The translations under genes were made by a program, and so were the position numbers. From Chryseobacterium oranimense (GTDB lineage Bacteria; Bacteroidota; Bacteroidia; Flavobacteriales; Weeksellaceae): DNA of 64,000 nucleotides. The stretch covers positions 1,488,001 to 1,552,000 of the forward strand of contig NZ_CP104203.1 in the NCBI RefSeq assembly GCF_025244725.1, written 5' to 3'. A model generated the notes under the pieces. It was not told the origin of the DNA and did no database searches. It was given only the letters and a program-made list of their open reading frames with translations. Every line of letters begins with the position of its first letter. The first letter of the stretch is position 1. Of this stretch, positions 9,204 through 17,858 are shown piece after piece.

Positions 9204-9863
9204 ATGGAAATTAAAGAAAATTATACAGCAATAAAAAATCAGCTGCCAGCGGGAGTTCAACTGGTAGCCGTTTCCAAAACACACCCTGTTGAAGCCATTC
9301 AGGAAGTCTATGATCTGGGGCAGAAAGTTTTCGGCGAAAATAAAGTTCAGGAGCTTATGGAGAAACACCCCCTCCTTCCGCAGGATATCCAGTGGCAACT
9401 GATCGGGCACCTTCAGACCAATAAAGTAAAATATATCGCTCCTTTCATTGATACCATCCAGAGTGTGGATTCTGAAAAGCTTCTTTCAGAAATCAGTAAA
9501 GAAGCCGGAAAGAACAACAGAAAAATCAAGGTTCTGCTTCAGGTAAAAATAGCTGAAGAAGAAAGTAAGTTTGGTCTTGAAGCCGATGAAGCAAAAGCAT
9601 TATTCCGGCAATATCTGAACGGAGAGTTTCCCAATGTAGAGATCACGGGCCTGATGGGCATGGCTACGTTTACAGATAACGAGGAACAGGTAAAAAGAGA
9701 ATTTTCAATATTAAAAGGACTTTTTGATGAATTAAATCAGTTAAAAACACTTGAAACTTTATCTATGGGAATGAGTGATGATTTCCCGGCTGCCATTGAA
9801 TGCGGTGCCAATTCCGTAAGGGTGGGATCCGCTATTTTCGGCAGAAGAGATTACTCAAAATAG
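9204..9863 (+). CDS. YggS/PROSC-family PLP homeostasis protein
   Basis: The 219-residue protein has the family hallmarks: LVAVSKTHP with the PLP-binding lysine (K25), GENKVQE, WQLIGHLQTNK, SVDSEKL and LSMGMSDDFPAAIECG, ending in IFGRRDYSK. These are single-domain TIM-barrel proteins that bind pyridoxal phosphate and buffer its level without a known catalytic reaction. Length is usual for the family. An AAATTTG-type element just upstream suggests a short leader. Confidence 0.92.
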   Translation: MEIKENYTAIKNQLPAGVQLVAVSKTHPVEAIQEVYDLGQKVFGENKVQELMEKHPLLPQDIQWQLIGHLQTNKVKYIAPFIDTIQSVDSEKLLSEISKEAGKNNRKIKVLLQVKIAEEESKFGLEADEAKALFRQYLNGEFPNVEITGLMGMATFTDNEEQVKREFSILKGLFDELNQLKTLETLSMGMSDDFPAAIECGANSVRVGSAIFGRRDYSK

Positions 9864-9880
9864 TATATTTAGGTATAGTT

Positions 9881-9914
9881 TTTGCTAATAATTGAATCAA
9901 AAAATCTAAATTTG
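9881..9914 (+). promoter_or_regulatory. Promoter very close to the sigma-54 activator start codon
   Basis: TTTG at 9881-9884 and TAAATTTG at 9907-9914 match the Bacteroidota -33/-7 boxes with a 22-base spacer. The ATG begins at 9920, only five bases beyond the -7 box, so the transcript would be leaderless or nearly so. Confidence 0.45.
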
Positions 9915-9919
9915 CAACT

Positions 9920-11104
9920 ATGCAAAAAATCCTTATTGTAGAAGACGAAAAAGCAATCTCGGGAGTACTACACAGTATCCTTTCTGATGAACTTACCGAT
10001 TACGAATTTGTTATCGCTGAAGATGGCCTCGAAGGCTACAAACAGATAGAAAAAGAAGATTTCGCATTGGTGATCTCTGATATCAAGATGCCTAAACTTT
10101 CAGGAACGGAACTTTTAAAGCAAAGTATGGTTCTGAAGCCCGAAAGTACTTTCATCATGATCTCAGGCCACGCAGATATTGATTCTGCTGTTTCCTGCTT
10201 AAAAGAAGGAGCGTACGATTTCATTTCCAAACCGATCGACATCAACAGGCTGATTACAAGCGTAAAAAATGCTTTAGCTAAAGAAAGTCTTAAAAAGGAA
10301 AATAAAAATCTTCAAACCGAAAATAAAACCTTAAAAAGAAAGGTTAACAAAAAATACCAGATGATCGGTGATTCCCCTGCTCTGAAAAAGATCCAGGATA
10401 TGATCGAGAAAGTAGCTGCTTCTGATGCCCGTGTTTTGATTACAGGACCCAACGGTGCAGGAAAAGAGCTGGTAGCCCATGCTATCCACAACCAAAGTGA
10501 GCGTGCAAGAGGACCAATGGTAGAGGTAAACTGTGCGGCCATTCCTTCCGAACTTATTGAATCTGAGCTTTTCGGGCATGTAAAAGGTTCTTTTACAGGA
10601 GCTATTAAAGATAAGCAGGGAAAATTCGAACAGGCAAACGGAGGTACGATCTTTTTGGACGAGATCGGAGATATGAGCCTTATTGCTCAGGCTAAGGTTT
10701 TGAGGGCATTGCAGGAAAGCAAAGTTTCTCCTGTGGGAAGCGATAAGGAAATTAAGGTGGATGTAAGGGTAATTGCTGCTACCAACAAAAACATGCAGAA
10801 GGAAATTGAAGAAGGAAAATTCAGGGAAGACCTTTACCACAGGCTTTCTGTGATTGAGATCTACGTTCCGCCGTTGGATGACAGAAAGGAAGACATCAAA
10901 TTATTGGTGGATCATTTTTCCGGTATGATTGCCGATGAACATGGTACTGCCGTGAAGAAATTTGATGATAAAGCCATTGACGCGCTTAAAGTTCTTTCGT
11001 GGACAGGAAATATCAGAGAACTGAGAAATGTTGTGGAAAGATTAATTATTCTTGGCGGAAATACTGTTTCTGAGGAGGATGTTGCCAATTTTGTAAGGAA
11101 ATAA
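9920..11104 (+). CDS. Sigma-54-dependent response regulator lacking the Fis DNA-binding domain
   Basis: The 394-residue protein has a receiver domain (about 1-120) with the phospho-acceptor Asp54 in ISDIKMP, a helical linker, and an AAA+ activator domain from about residue 140. Walker A is GPNGAGKE. The sigma-54 contact loop is GSFTGA at 223-228, a close variant of GAFTGA. The Walker B region is FLDEIGDM. The protein ends at SEEDVANFVRK, right after the AAA+ lid, so the usual C-terminal Fis helix-turn-helix is absent. It should therefore activate sigma-54 RNA polymerase without sequence-specific DNA binding, or through a partner. No histidine kinase is adjacent. A perfect terminator follows. 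Confidence 0.9.
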   Translation: MQKILIVEDEKAISGVLHSILSDELTDYEFVIAEDGLEGYKQIEKEDFALVISDIKMPKLSGTELLKQSMVLKPESTFIMISGHADIDSAVSCLKEGAYDFISKPIDINRLITSVKNALAKESLKKENKNLQTENKTLKRKVNKKYQMIGDSPALKKIQDMIEKVAASDARVLITGPNGAGKELVAHAIHNQSERARGPMVEVNCAAIPSELIESELFGHVKGSFTGAIKDKQGKFEQANGGTIFLDEIGDMSLIAQAKVLRALQESKVSPVGSDKEIKVDVRVIAATNKNMQKEIEEGKFREDLYHRLSVIEIYVPPLDDRKEDIKLLVDHFSGMIADEHGTAVKKFDDKAIDALKVLSWTGNIRELRNVVERLIILGGNTVSEEDVANFVRK

Positions 11105-11130
11105 TTTAATTGAACATTAAATATATTATA

Positions 11131-11162
11131 AAATTGCAGTAGCCTTACTGCAATTTTTTTTT
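11131..11162 (+). terminator. Intrinsic terminator of the sigma-54 activator
   Basis: A perfect 11-bp stem (AAATTGCAGTA with TACTGCAATTT), a four-base GCCT loop and a T-tract running to 11162. Confidence 0.92.
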
Positions 11163-11204
11163 GCCCTATTTTAAGTATAAACTATATATGAATCATAAAA
11201 TACG

Positions 11205-12560
11205 ATGAACTTTTTAAACAAAAACTATACGAAAGAGTGCCTTACCCTGGCCCTGCCTGTTATGCTTACACAGGTTGGGCAGGTCTCGGTGAATCTGTTC
11301 GACAATATTATTGTCGGAAAACTTTTAGGTGCGGATGCCCTGGCCTCCGTTTCATTGGGAAATGCTGTATTTTTCTCGGTGTTCGTACTTGCACTGGGGT
11401 TTTCATTTGCTATTCCCCCTCTGGTTTCTGAGGCACATTCCAAGCAGGACCACGGAACCATTAATTCCGTTTTCAGTCACGGATTTGTCATTAACATGTC
11501 TGTAGGAATTATTTTAATGGCCGTTTTGTTTCTGGGAATGCCACTGCTTTACCATTCCGGACAACCGGAGACGATCATTCCGAACACAGTAGATTTCCTG
11601 AGTATTATGGCGATCAGTATGATTCCGTTCATGGCTTTTCAGACGCTTCGTGAAGTTTCTGAAGGGCTTTCCTATACCATAGGGGTTACCAAAGCTACCA
11701 TCATTGCCAATATCATTAATATTGCGTTAAATTATGTTTTCATTAAAGGGCTTTGGATCTTTCCTGAAATGGGGGTAAAAGGTTCTGCTTTAGCAACCCT
11801 GATCTCCAGAATATTTATGGTGGTCTTTCTTTATATTGTGTTGGTTAAAGAGGAAAAAACAAGACGATATATTAAAGATTTTTCTTTAAAAATTCAGGTT
11901 TTCTCCAGAAATATGTTTGATAAAATGGTGAAACTGGGGCTACCAACAGCTTTACAGATGTTCTTTGAAGTAACGGCTTTTGCCGGTGCTGCATTTATCT
12001 GCGGGCTTATTTCAGCTCATGATATTGCTTCCCACCAGATTGCATTGAGCATGGCTTCATTTACCTTTAACCTTTGTGTAGGGTTCAGTGTGGCATCAAC
12101 GGTTATGATCGGAAGAAAACTGGGAGAACAGAATTTTGTTGAACTAAGAAAAGTCGGGATCAACAATCTGAAAATAGCTTTTATTTTCATGTGTATCTGC
12201 GGATTGGTCTTTATTCTGGGAAGAAATATTTTACCCACTTTCTTTACCAAAAAAGAGGAAGTTGAAGTTATTATGCTGGCCTCGAAATTAATGATCATTG
12301 CTGCCTTATTCCAGCTTTCGGACGGGGTGCAGGTAACTGCTTTAGGGATGCTCAGAGGAATTCAGGATGTAAAGATCCCTTCGATCTATACTTTTATCGC
12401 TTACTGGGTGATTACAATTCCTTTAGGCTATTTTCTGTGTGTTACTCTAAAAATGGGAGCTTTCGGAATGTGGATCGCTTTAGGATTGGGACTAACGGTT
12501 TCTGCTGTTTTTCTGGTGAAACGTTTTTTGAATATGTCTGCGAAGAAAATTAAGCAGTAA
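11205..12560 (+). CDS. MATE family multidrug/sodium antiporter
   Basis: The 451-residue protein has about twelve membrane segments in two related halves. It opens with the MATE-type LALPVMLTQVGQVSVNLFDNIIVG and continues with GADALASVSLGNA (the first motif covers residues 13-36). Both are typical of NorM-like exporters that use Na+ or H+ gradients to remove cationic compounds. Length is usual for the family. The gene is preceded by the terminator of the response regulator and followed by a very strong hairpin, so it is transcribed alone. Substrates cannot be predicted. Confidence 0.9.
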   Translation: MNFLNKNYTKECLTLALPVMLTQVGQVSVNLFDNIIVGKLLGADALASVSLGNAVFFSVFVLALGFSFAIPPLVSEAHSKQDHGTINSVFSHGFVINMSVGIILMAVLFLGMPLLYHSGQPETIIPNTVDFLSIMAISMIPFMAFQTLREVSEGLSYTIGVTKATIIANIINIALNYVFIKGLWIFPEMGVKGSALATLISRIFMVVFLYIVLVKEEKTRRYIKDFSLKIQVFSRNMFDKMVKLGLPTALQMFFEVTAFAGAAFICGLISAHDIASHQIALSMASFTFNLCVGFSVASTVMIGRKLGEQNFVELRKVGINNLKIAFIFMCICGLVFILGRNILPTFFTKKEEVEVIMLASKLMIIAALFQLSDGVQVTALGMLRGIQDVKIPSIYTFIAYWVITIPLGYFLCVTLKMGAFGMWIALGLGLTVSAVFLVKRFLNMSAKKIKQ

Positions 12561-12585
12561 TATCGATAAATATATCAAAAGTAAA

Positions 12586-12630
12586 TAAAAATGTCTGCGC
12601 GAAATCTTCGATTTCGCGCAGACATTTTTA
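12586..12630. terminator. Perfect 21-bp hairpin after the MATE gene
   Basis: Arms at 12586-12606 and 12610-12630 are exactly complementary with a three-base TTC loop; the core is TGTCTGCGCGAAATC. The T-run at the end of the right arm is ATTTTTA. It probably terminates the MATE transcript. Confidence 0.7.
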
Positions 12631-12648
12631 TATAAATAACATTAAAGC

Positions 12649-12847
12649 CTTCGACTCCGCTCAGACTGACAATGTTAGAAAAACAACTTATTATTAGAGA
12701 GGTCACACTGAGCGAAGTCGAAGTGTGTGCATGTTAGCATAATGATTTTCAGTAATATTAACTGATAGCTAAAAGTAAATAATACCTTTGAGATTGTTTC
12801 GTCGCTTCTGAACTACGTTCGCAGACCTTTAGCCTGTTCGCAATGAC
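12649..12847. repeat. Intergenic repeat block with a CTTCGACT/AGTCGAAG inverted pair
   Basis: CTTCGACTCCGCTCAGACTG at 12649 is matched on the opposite strand by GTCACACTGAGCGAAGTCGA at 12702, with 19 of 22 positions complementary. A second unit, with TTCGTCGCTTCTGAAC and TTCGCAATGACGG, fills 12790-12847. These resemble short dispersed intergenic repeats seen in many flavobacterial genomes. No coding potential is seen. Confidence 0.6.
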
Positions 12848-12850
12848 GGT

Positions 12851-13354
12851 TTACCCTACTCTTTTCCCTAAAATCTTCAGGCTTCTCTCCACTCCATCCA
12901 AAACAGCCACATCAGGCAGTGTTCCCCAATCCTCAAATCCGAAATTTCTGAAAAGCTTTAAACTGGCTTCATTATGAAGGAAGATAAGAGCAACCAGGTT
13001 ATTTACCCCGAATTTCGCGGCATTATCTATGCAATATTTAAGGATAGTCTTACCATAACCTTTCCCTCTGCAGCTTTCATCCAGATAAATACTCACCTCT
13101 ACCGTTCCGCTGTAAGCAGCCCTTTCGTGGAATGAGCTAAAGCTTACCCATCCTATGATCTGCCCATTCTGATCTTCAACCACCCAAAGCGGCCGTGTTT
13201 GGGGATTGTGCTCATTAAACCATTTTTTCCTGCTTTCCACAGAAACATTTTCCATATCTGCCGTTACCATTCTCGACGGGATGGTGGAATTGTATATTTC
13301 AACTATCTTTTCCAAATCTTTCAGGTCAGCATTTCTGAATTTCAAGTCTTCCAT
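12851..13354 (-). CDS. GNAT N-acetyltransferase, phosphinothricin acetyltransferase-like
   Basis: The 167-residue single GNAT domain has an acetyl-CoA-binding loop near CRGKGYGKTIL (motif A, about residues 95-107). The remainder reads like the PAT/bar subgroup: an N-terminal IVEIYNSTIPS, a GWVSFSSFHERAAYSGTVEVS segment (about 68-88), and a C-terminal LFRNFGFEDWGTLPDVAVLDG. Relatives acetylate phosphinothricin, methionine sulfone or related amino acids, but the natural substrate is uncertain. It lies on the minus strand next to a Crp/Fnr gene, 86 bp away. Confidence 0.85.
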   Translation of the reverse strand: MEDLKFRNADLKDLEKIVEIYNSTIPSRMVTADMENVSVESRKKWFNEHNPQTRPLWVVEDQNGQIIGWVSFSSFHERAAYSGTVEVSIYLDESCRGKGYGKTILKYCIDNAAKFGVNNLVALIFLHNEASLKLFRNFGFEDWGTLPDVAVLDGVERSLKILGKRVG

Positions 13355-13440
13355 ATTTGTATAGATTCCGGTTTATTGATGTGCAAAAATAAGAAGCATT
13401 GTATTCTTATCAGCAGAATTTAGAGGAAAAGTTACCTTTT

Positions 13441-14007
13441 TTATTTTCCATAATTTTTCAAAGCCCTGTTCAGGCTCCTTACTGTAATTCCCAGGTAGGC
13501 AGCCATATCTTCTTTGGAAATTTCTATTTCATGCTGCGCCTGGAGCTCAAGGAGCTGCGCAAGAGTATGTTCTGCCGCATACAGCTGCTGATAGGAAGCC
13601 CTTCTGGAAGTATTCACTATACGCTCGGCAAAAACATCCAGCAGCAGATTATTTAACGAAAGATCGTTTTTGATCAAATTCTTAAAATATGGGATTGCAA
13701 CAGCATAAACAGTAACATCAGTTACAGCTTCAATGCTGCACAGGCAAGGAATATTACGGATCAGTTCTATTTCTCCGGTAATCTCACCTTTTCCCAGGAA
13801 TTCGACAATATATTCCTTATCATTCTCTTCAACAAAGAAACATTTGGTAATGCCTTCTTTAATCAACATTATTTTGGAAGGACTTTCATTCTGGGTGAAT
13901 ATCCTTTCGCCTTTGGAAAATGACCTGATGATGATATCTTCCTTACGCTCCTGTTTCTCATAAAGATCTTCCAGGTAATTTAAAAATAACTGATTGGTCC
14001 GTAGCAT
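13441..14007 (-). CDS. Crp/Fnr family transcriptional regulator
   Basis: The 188-residue protein has a cyclic-nucleotide-binding-like beta-barrel (about residues 25-125; FSKGERIFTQNESPSKIMLI and FLGKGEITGEIELI) and a short C-terminal helix-turn-helix ending EDMAAYLGITVRSLNRALKN. There are no FNR-type cysteines clustered at the N-terminus, so an oxygen-sensing iron-sulfur cluster is unlikely. It diverges from the HAD gene across 77 bp, which may carry its operator. The effector is unknown. Confidence 0.88.
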   Translation of the reverse strand: MLRTNQLFLNYLEDLYEKQERKEDIIIRSFSKGERIFTQNESPSKIMLIKEGITKCFFVEENDKEYIVEFLGKGEITGEIELIRNIPCLCSIEAVTDVTVYAVAIPYFKNLIKNDLSLNNLLLDVFAERIVNTSRRASYQQLYAAEHTLAQLLELQAQHEIEISKEDMAAYLGITVRSLNRALKNYGK

Positions 14008-14084
14008 TTCTTATCCGGGACAAATGTCCTTTTGAGATTGAATTTTTATACTGAATTTTGTCAGCAGAAAATTACAAAAGTAAA

Positions 14085-14774
14085 ATGAATAATCATATAA
14101 AAACCATTGCATTTGATGCTGATGATACCCTATGGGTCAACGAACCTTATTTTCAGGAAGCAGAAAAGCAATTCTGTACACTTCTTGAGGATTACCTGCC
14201 CCAGCATTCGGTTTCTCAGGAATTATTTAAAACTGAAATGCAGAATCTTCATCTTTATGGGTATGGCGTAAAAGGTTTTATGCTCTGTATGATAGAAACT
14301 GTTAGCAGAATTTCGGAAGGCACAGCATCCATGCAATTAATAAACAGAACTATTGAAATTGGCCAGGAACTTTTGCAAAAGCCTATAGAATTATTGGAAG
14401 GCGTCACTGAAACATTAGATGCATTAAAAGGAAAGTACAGGCTGGTTGTAGCCACAAAAGGGGATCTGCTTGATCAGGAAAGAAAGCTTAAAAATTCAGG
14501 CCTGCAGGACTATTTTCATCATATAGAAATTATGAGTGACAAAAAGGAAAGTGATTATCAGAAGCTCCTGAAGCATCTGGACTGCAAGCCGGAACATTTT
14601 CTGATGCTTGGCAATTCAATAAAATCTGATGTTCTTCCGGTATTAGAGATTGGAGGTTTTGCGGCACACATTCCTTATCATGTGACCTGGAGCCATGAGC
14701 AGCATGAACATCATCTGGAACATGAAAATTTTATGGAGCTGAAGAGTATTGATGAAATTCTAAGGTGTTTATAA
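14085..14774 (+). CDS. HAD-superfamily hydrolase
   Basis: I choose the ATG at 14085 (229 residues) over a TTG at 14058. Motif I is FDADDTLW with the nucleophile Asp and its DxD partner. A helical cap follows, then the motif II region (LVVATKG), a motif III lysine and motif IV (MLGNSIKSDVLP). The layout is that of phosphoglycolate-phosphatase-like HAD enzymes with a C1 cap; the substrate is not predictable. It diverges from the Crp/Fnr gene and ends at a bidirectional terminator. Confidence 0.85.
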   Translation: MNNHIKTIAFDADDTLWVNEPYFQEAEKQFCTLLEDYLPQHSVSQELFKTEMQNLHLYGYGVKGFMLCMIETVSRISEGTASMQLINRTIEIGQELLQKPIELLEGVTETLDALKGKYRLVVATKGDLLDQERKLKNSGLQDYFHHIEIMSDKKESDYQKLLKHLDCKPEHFLMLGNSIKSDVLPVLEIGGFAAHIPYHVTWSHEQHEHHLEHENFMELKSIDEILRCL

Positions 14775-14775
14775 A

Positions 14776-14803
14776 AAAACTCGTCCATCAGGACGAGTTT
14801 TAA
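14776..14803. terminator. Bidirectional terminator between the HAD and peptidase genes
   Basis: An 11-bp perfect stem AAAACTCGTCC/GGACGAGTTTT with an ATCA loop and A/T flanks on both sides sits between two converging genes. Confidence 0.9.
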
Positions 14804-14811
14804 AATTTATT

Positions 14812-17223
14812 TTATTTCTTCAAACACTTCTCAAGGAACTGATCCTGTTCCCACAAAAGATGTAAAATATTTTCTTTGGCAACATAACCGTGCGCTTCTT
14901 TCGGAAGGAGAACCATTTTTACAGGAGCTCCAAGGTTTTTCAGAGCCTGGAAATATCTTTCCGTCTGTAAAGTAAACGTTCCCGGGTTATTATCTGCATC
15001 ACCGTGAACCAATAACAATGGCGTTTTCATTTTATCTGCATTCATGAAAGGTGACATCGTGTTGTAAATTTCAGGGACATCCCAGTAATTTCTCTGCTCG
15101 CTCTGGAATCCAAACGGAGTAAGAGTTCTGTTATAAGCTCCACTTCTGGCAATACCACAGGCATAATCTTTAGAATGGGTCAAAAGGTTAGCAGTCATAA
15201 ATGCACCGTATGAATGACCTCCTACAGCCACTTTGGTTCTGTCAATATACCCCAGCTGGTCTACTGCGTCTATAGCAGCTCTTCCGTTGGCAACCAACTG
15301 CGGAATGAAAGTATCATTCGGTTCTGTCTTACCCTCGCCGATGATCGGGAAGGCAGCATCATCCAGCACGGCGTATCCTTTTGTAGTCCAGTAAACGAAA
15401 GATCCGTAATACGGGAAGGTAAAGTCGTTCGGGTTTTGGGTATTCTGCCCGGCCGTATTTTTATCTTTGTATTCTGTAGGATATGCCCAGATCAGTAAAG
15501 GAAGCTTTTCTTTTTTTGCTTTTCTGTCGTAGTTTGCAGGGAGATAAAGAGTTCCCGTTAAAGTAACTCCATCATTTCTTTTATAAGTGATCACCTCTTT
15601 ATAAACATCTTTAATGCTTTCAAAAGGGTTGGCAAAATGGGTTACTGCCTCTGCTTTATTGGATTTAATATTCTTTTTAAAATAATTGGGATAAAGGCTT
15701 GGGGACTGTTGAGTCGTTAAGATTTCTCCTTTTGAAGGGTTAAGGATATCAATGATTTCTTCCTTACCATTTTTTATATTGGAAGTATAGAGTCTTTTCT
15801 TTTTCAATGACTTTACATCCATTTCATCAATGAAAGGATGCTGCCCGTCTTTCGTGAATCCGTCTCCTATAAGGTAAGTTTTTCCACCTTTCATATCAAT
15901 AACGGTTCTTCCGTACTGGTTTTTTGCCGTATTAAAATTTCCCGGATCACTGTAAACGTCCTGATAATTTCTGTCATCAATAACTTTTGATTCACCGTTA
16001 TTAAGGTCTACAAGGAAAGATTTGGTATTTCTTGTGTCATACCAGCCTTCGGAGACTACGGCATAATGGTCATTCGTCCAGCTTACTCCCTCATATCTCT
16101 GTTTTGTTCTAAAGAATGACTTCGGAGCAGCCGTAAAAGGGGCTTCCCAGGTGAAAATCTCATCTCTGTATTCCGCAGCTTTAGACTGGTCTCCTCCGTC
16201 CAGAGCTTCGGCAAATACTAAGGTAGCCGGTGCATCACTTCTCCAGCCCATGCTTCTTTTTCCAGTTCTTACCGATGAAAATCCTTTCGGCATGATTTCA
16301 TTCAAAGGAACATCGTTTACTGTTTTTACGGCATTTCCTTTCAGATCATATACAGTAGTAGTCGAAGGAAATCTGTTTAGTGGAACGATATAGGAGAACG
16401 GCTTTTTGATCACGGTAGCCATTAAATAGTTTCCGTCCGGGGAAAAACTTAAGCCGGAATACATATCCTGGTCTTTTACTTTTTTAAGGTTCCCATTCAG
16501 ATCGACATTATAAATTTCGGAAGCGGTAAGAACTTCAAAGTTTTTTTCATCCTGAGGATTTTTAAGAAGATCCTGATAAGTTCTGTTCTGCGAAACTTTA
16601 CCGTCAGCAGTAGAAACAATGGGGCCTGTCGGAAGATCTTTGCTGGCATCTATCAGAGCTGGTCTGTTTTGGGGAAGAGTTCTGATCAGCAGGCTTTGTG
16701 AATCATTGGACCATGTATACGGGGATCCCAAATTCGCATTCAGGTTATCACCTGTAATCTTTTTGGCTGAAGCAGTTTCCAGATTTACAACCCAAAGTTC
16801 AACTCCTTTATCGGTTGTATGGGTAAATGCCAGTGTCTTTTCATCCGGCGAAAATGAAATATAGGTAATCTTAGGATTGGCAGGCAGATTCTTTACCTGA
16901 ACTTCATTTTTATCATTAATCTTTCTGATCTTCAGATTATTGGAATAGGTAACGCTGCTTGAAATATTGGTAACCGGATTAATTCTCAACCCCGCAAGCT
17001 TCATTTCCTGCTGGTTAAGATCTTCCAGAGTTTTATAGGTAGGACGGTAAGTGAAAACCACCCAATCTTTTTTGCTGTTCATCAGAACACTCGGAGGTCT
17101 TTCGTAGTCTGCAAGTTTTAGAATTTCAGCAGATGGCTTCTGATAAGTAATATTTTCCTGTGCATCATAGAAATTGAGAAATGCCAGAAGGCAAATTGTC
17201 AGTTTTATCTTCATATAATTCAT
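14812..17223 (-). CDS. Secreted S9 family peptidase, glutamyl-endopeptidase-like
   Basis: The 803-residue protein has a signal peptide (about 1-21, ending YDAQ), a beta-propeller-like N-terminal region rich in WD-like repeats (about 60-500) and a C-terminal alpha/beta hydrolase. The nucleophile is in GGHSYGAFM (Ser671), with an Asp in HGDADNNPG and a His in KEAHGYV completing the triad. The IARSGAYNRTLTPFGFQ segment closely resembles the plant chloroplast glutamyl endopeptidase subgroup (S9D). It probably cleaves peptides in the periplasm. The gene is monocistronic. Confidence 0.9.
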   Translation of the reverse strand: MNYMKIKLTICLLAFLNFYDAQENITYQKPSAEILKLADYERPPSVLMNSKKDWVVFTYRPTYKTLEDLNQQEMKLAGLRINPVTNISSSVTYSNNLKIRKINDKNEVQVKNLPANPKITYISFSPDEKTLAFTHTTDKGVELWVVNLETASAKKITGDNLNANLGSPYTWSNDSQSLLIRTLPQNRPALIDASKDLPTGPIVSTADGKVSQNRTYQDLLKNPQDEKNFEVLTASEIYNVDLNGNLKKVKDQDMYSGLSFSPDGNYLMATVIKKPFSYIVPLNRFPSTTTVYDLKGNAVKTVNDVPLNEIMPKGFSSVRTGKRSMGWRSDAPATLVFAEALDGGDQSKAAEYRDEIFTWEAPFTAAPKSFFRTKQRYEGVSWTNDHYAVVSEGWYDTRNTKSFLVDLNNGESKVIDDRNYQDVYSDPGNFNTAKNQYGRTVIDMKGGKTYLIGDGFTKDGQHPFIDEMDVKSLKKKRLYTSNIKNGKEEIIDILNPSKGEILTTQQSPSLYPNYFKKNIKSNKAEAVTHFANPFESIKDVYKEVITYKRNDGVTLTGTLYLPANYDRKAKKEKLPLLIWAYPTEYKDKNTAGQNTQNPNDFTFPYYGSFVYWTTKGYAVLDDAAFPIIGEGKTEPNDTFIPQLVANGRAAIDAVDQLGYIDRTKVAVGGHSYGAFMTANLLTHSKDYACGIARSGAYNRTLTPFGFQSEQRNYWDVPEIYNTMSPFMNADKMKTPLLLVHGDADNNPGTFTLQTERYFQALKNLGAPVKMVLLPKEAHGYVAKENILHLLWEQDQFLEKCLKK

Positions 17224-17311
17224 TTTCTACGAAAATAGTGAATTTAAGCACCTGAAATAACTTATTTAAACTATTATTTTTCAGAAAATCAAAATTTTAA
17301 ATCACGGTAAA

Positions 17312-17342
17312 TAAAAAAGAGCACTATTACTAATGCTCTTTT
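17312..17342 (-). terminator. Terminator of the DoxX gene
   Basis: On the minus strand a 9-bp stem (AAAAGAGCA pairing with TGCTCTTTT) and a ten-base loop lead into a T-rich tail, about 20 bases beyond the DoxX stop. Confidence 0.75.
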
Positions 17343-17361
17343 GTTTTTATCTAAACCCGGA

Positions 17362-17790
17362 TTACCAATCCGAAGCTCTTTTTCTTTTTTCTATCATATG
17401 ATCCACTGATATTTTTCCTGCTCCAAAAGCCATCAGCAGAAGATAAACAGACAGGTAGATAAGACTCAACTCTCTTTTCTCAAAAGGATTTGCTCCAAGA
17501 ACTACAAAAGCAGCAATGATCATTGTAAAGATCAGCAAGCCCAAAGAAACCCTTGTAAAAAGACCTAATATCAGCAGTATTGAACAAACGAATTCAGCAA
17601 TAACCGTAAGAACGAGAGTCACTAAAGGCCCCAATCCTATAAAGTCGAAGAACTCTATTTTACCGCCTTCCAAAAGCATCTGAAGTTTCGGAAAACCGTG
17701 AGAAAGCATGGCAAAACCTACAAATACTCTTACTGCAAATAAAACAATATCTTTAGGTAGTGAGCTGGAATTGGACTGAAAGTAGTTCAT
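17362..17790 (-). CDS. DoxX family membrane protein
   Basis: The 142-residue protein has four predicted membrane helices and the DoxX-type start VFVGFAMLSHGFPKL, followed by a conserved VTLVLTVIAEFVCSILLILG stretch. Members are small inner-membrane proteins, in some cases part of quinone-linked or redox systems, but the role of most is unknown. It stands between the S9 peptidase and era, both also on the minus strand. A clear terminator follows, so it is not joined to the peptidase. Confidence 0.88.
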   Translation of the reverse strand: MNYFQSNSSSLPKDIVLFAVRVFVGFAMLSHGFPKLQMLLEGGKIEFFDFIGLGPLVTLVLTVIAEFVCSILLILGLFTRVSLGLLIFTMIIAAFVVLGANPFEKRELSLIYLSVYLLLMAFGAGKISVDHMIEKRKRASDW

Positions 17791-17858
17791 TTACTAAAAA
17801 TTTAGAATTAAAGTTACTAAAAATCTTTTAATAGAACGGAATTTCAGGTGTTTTTAGT

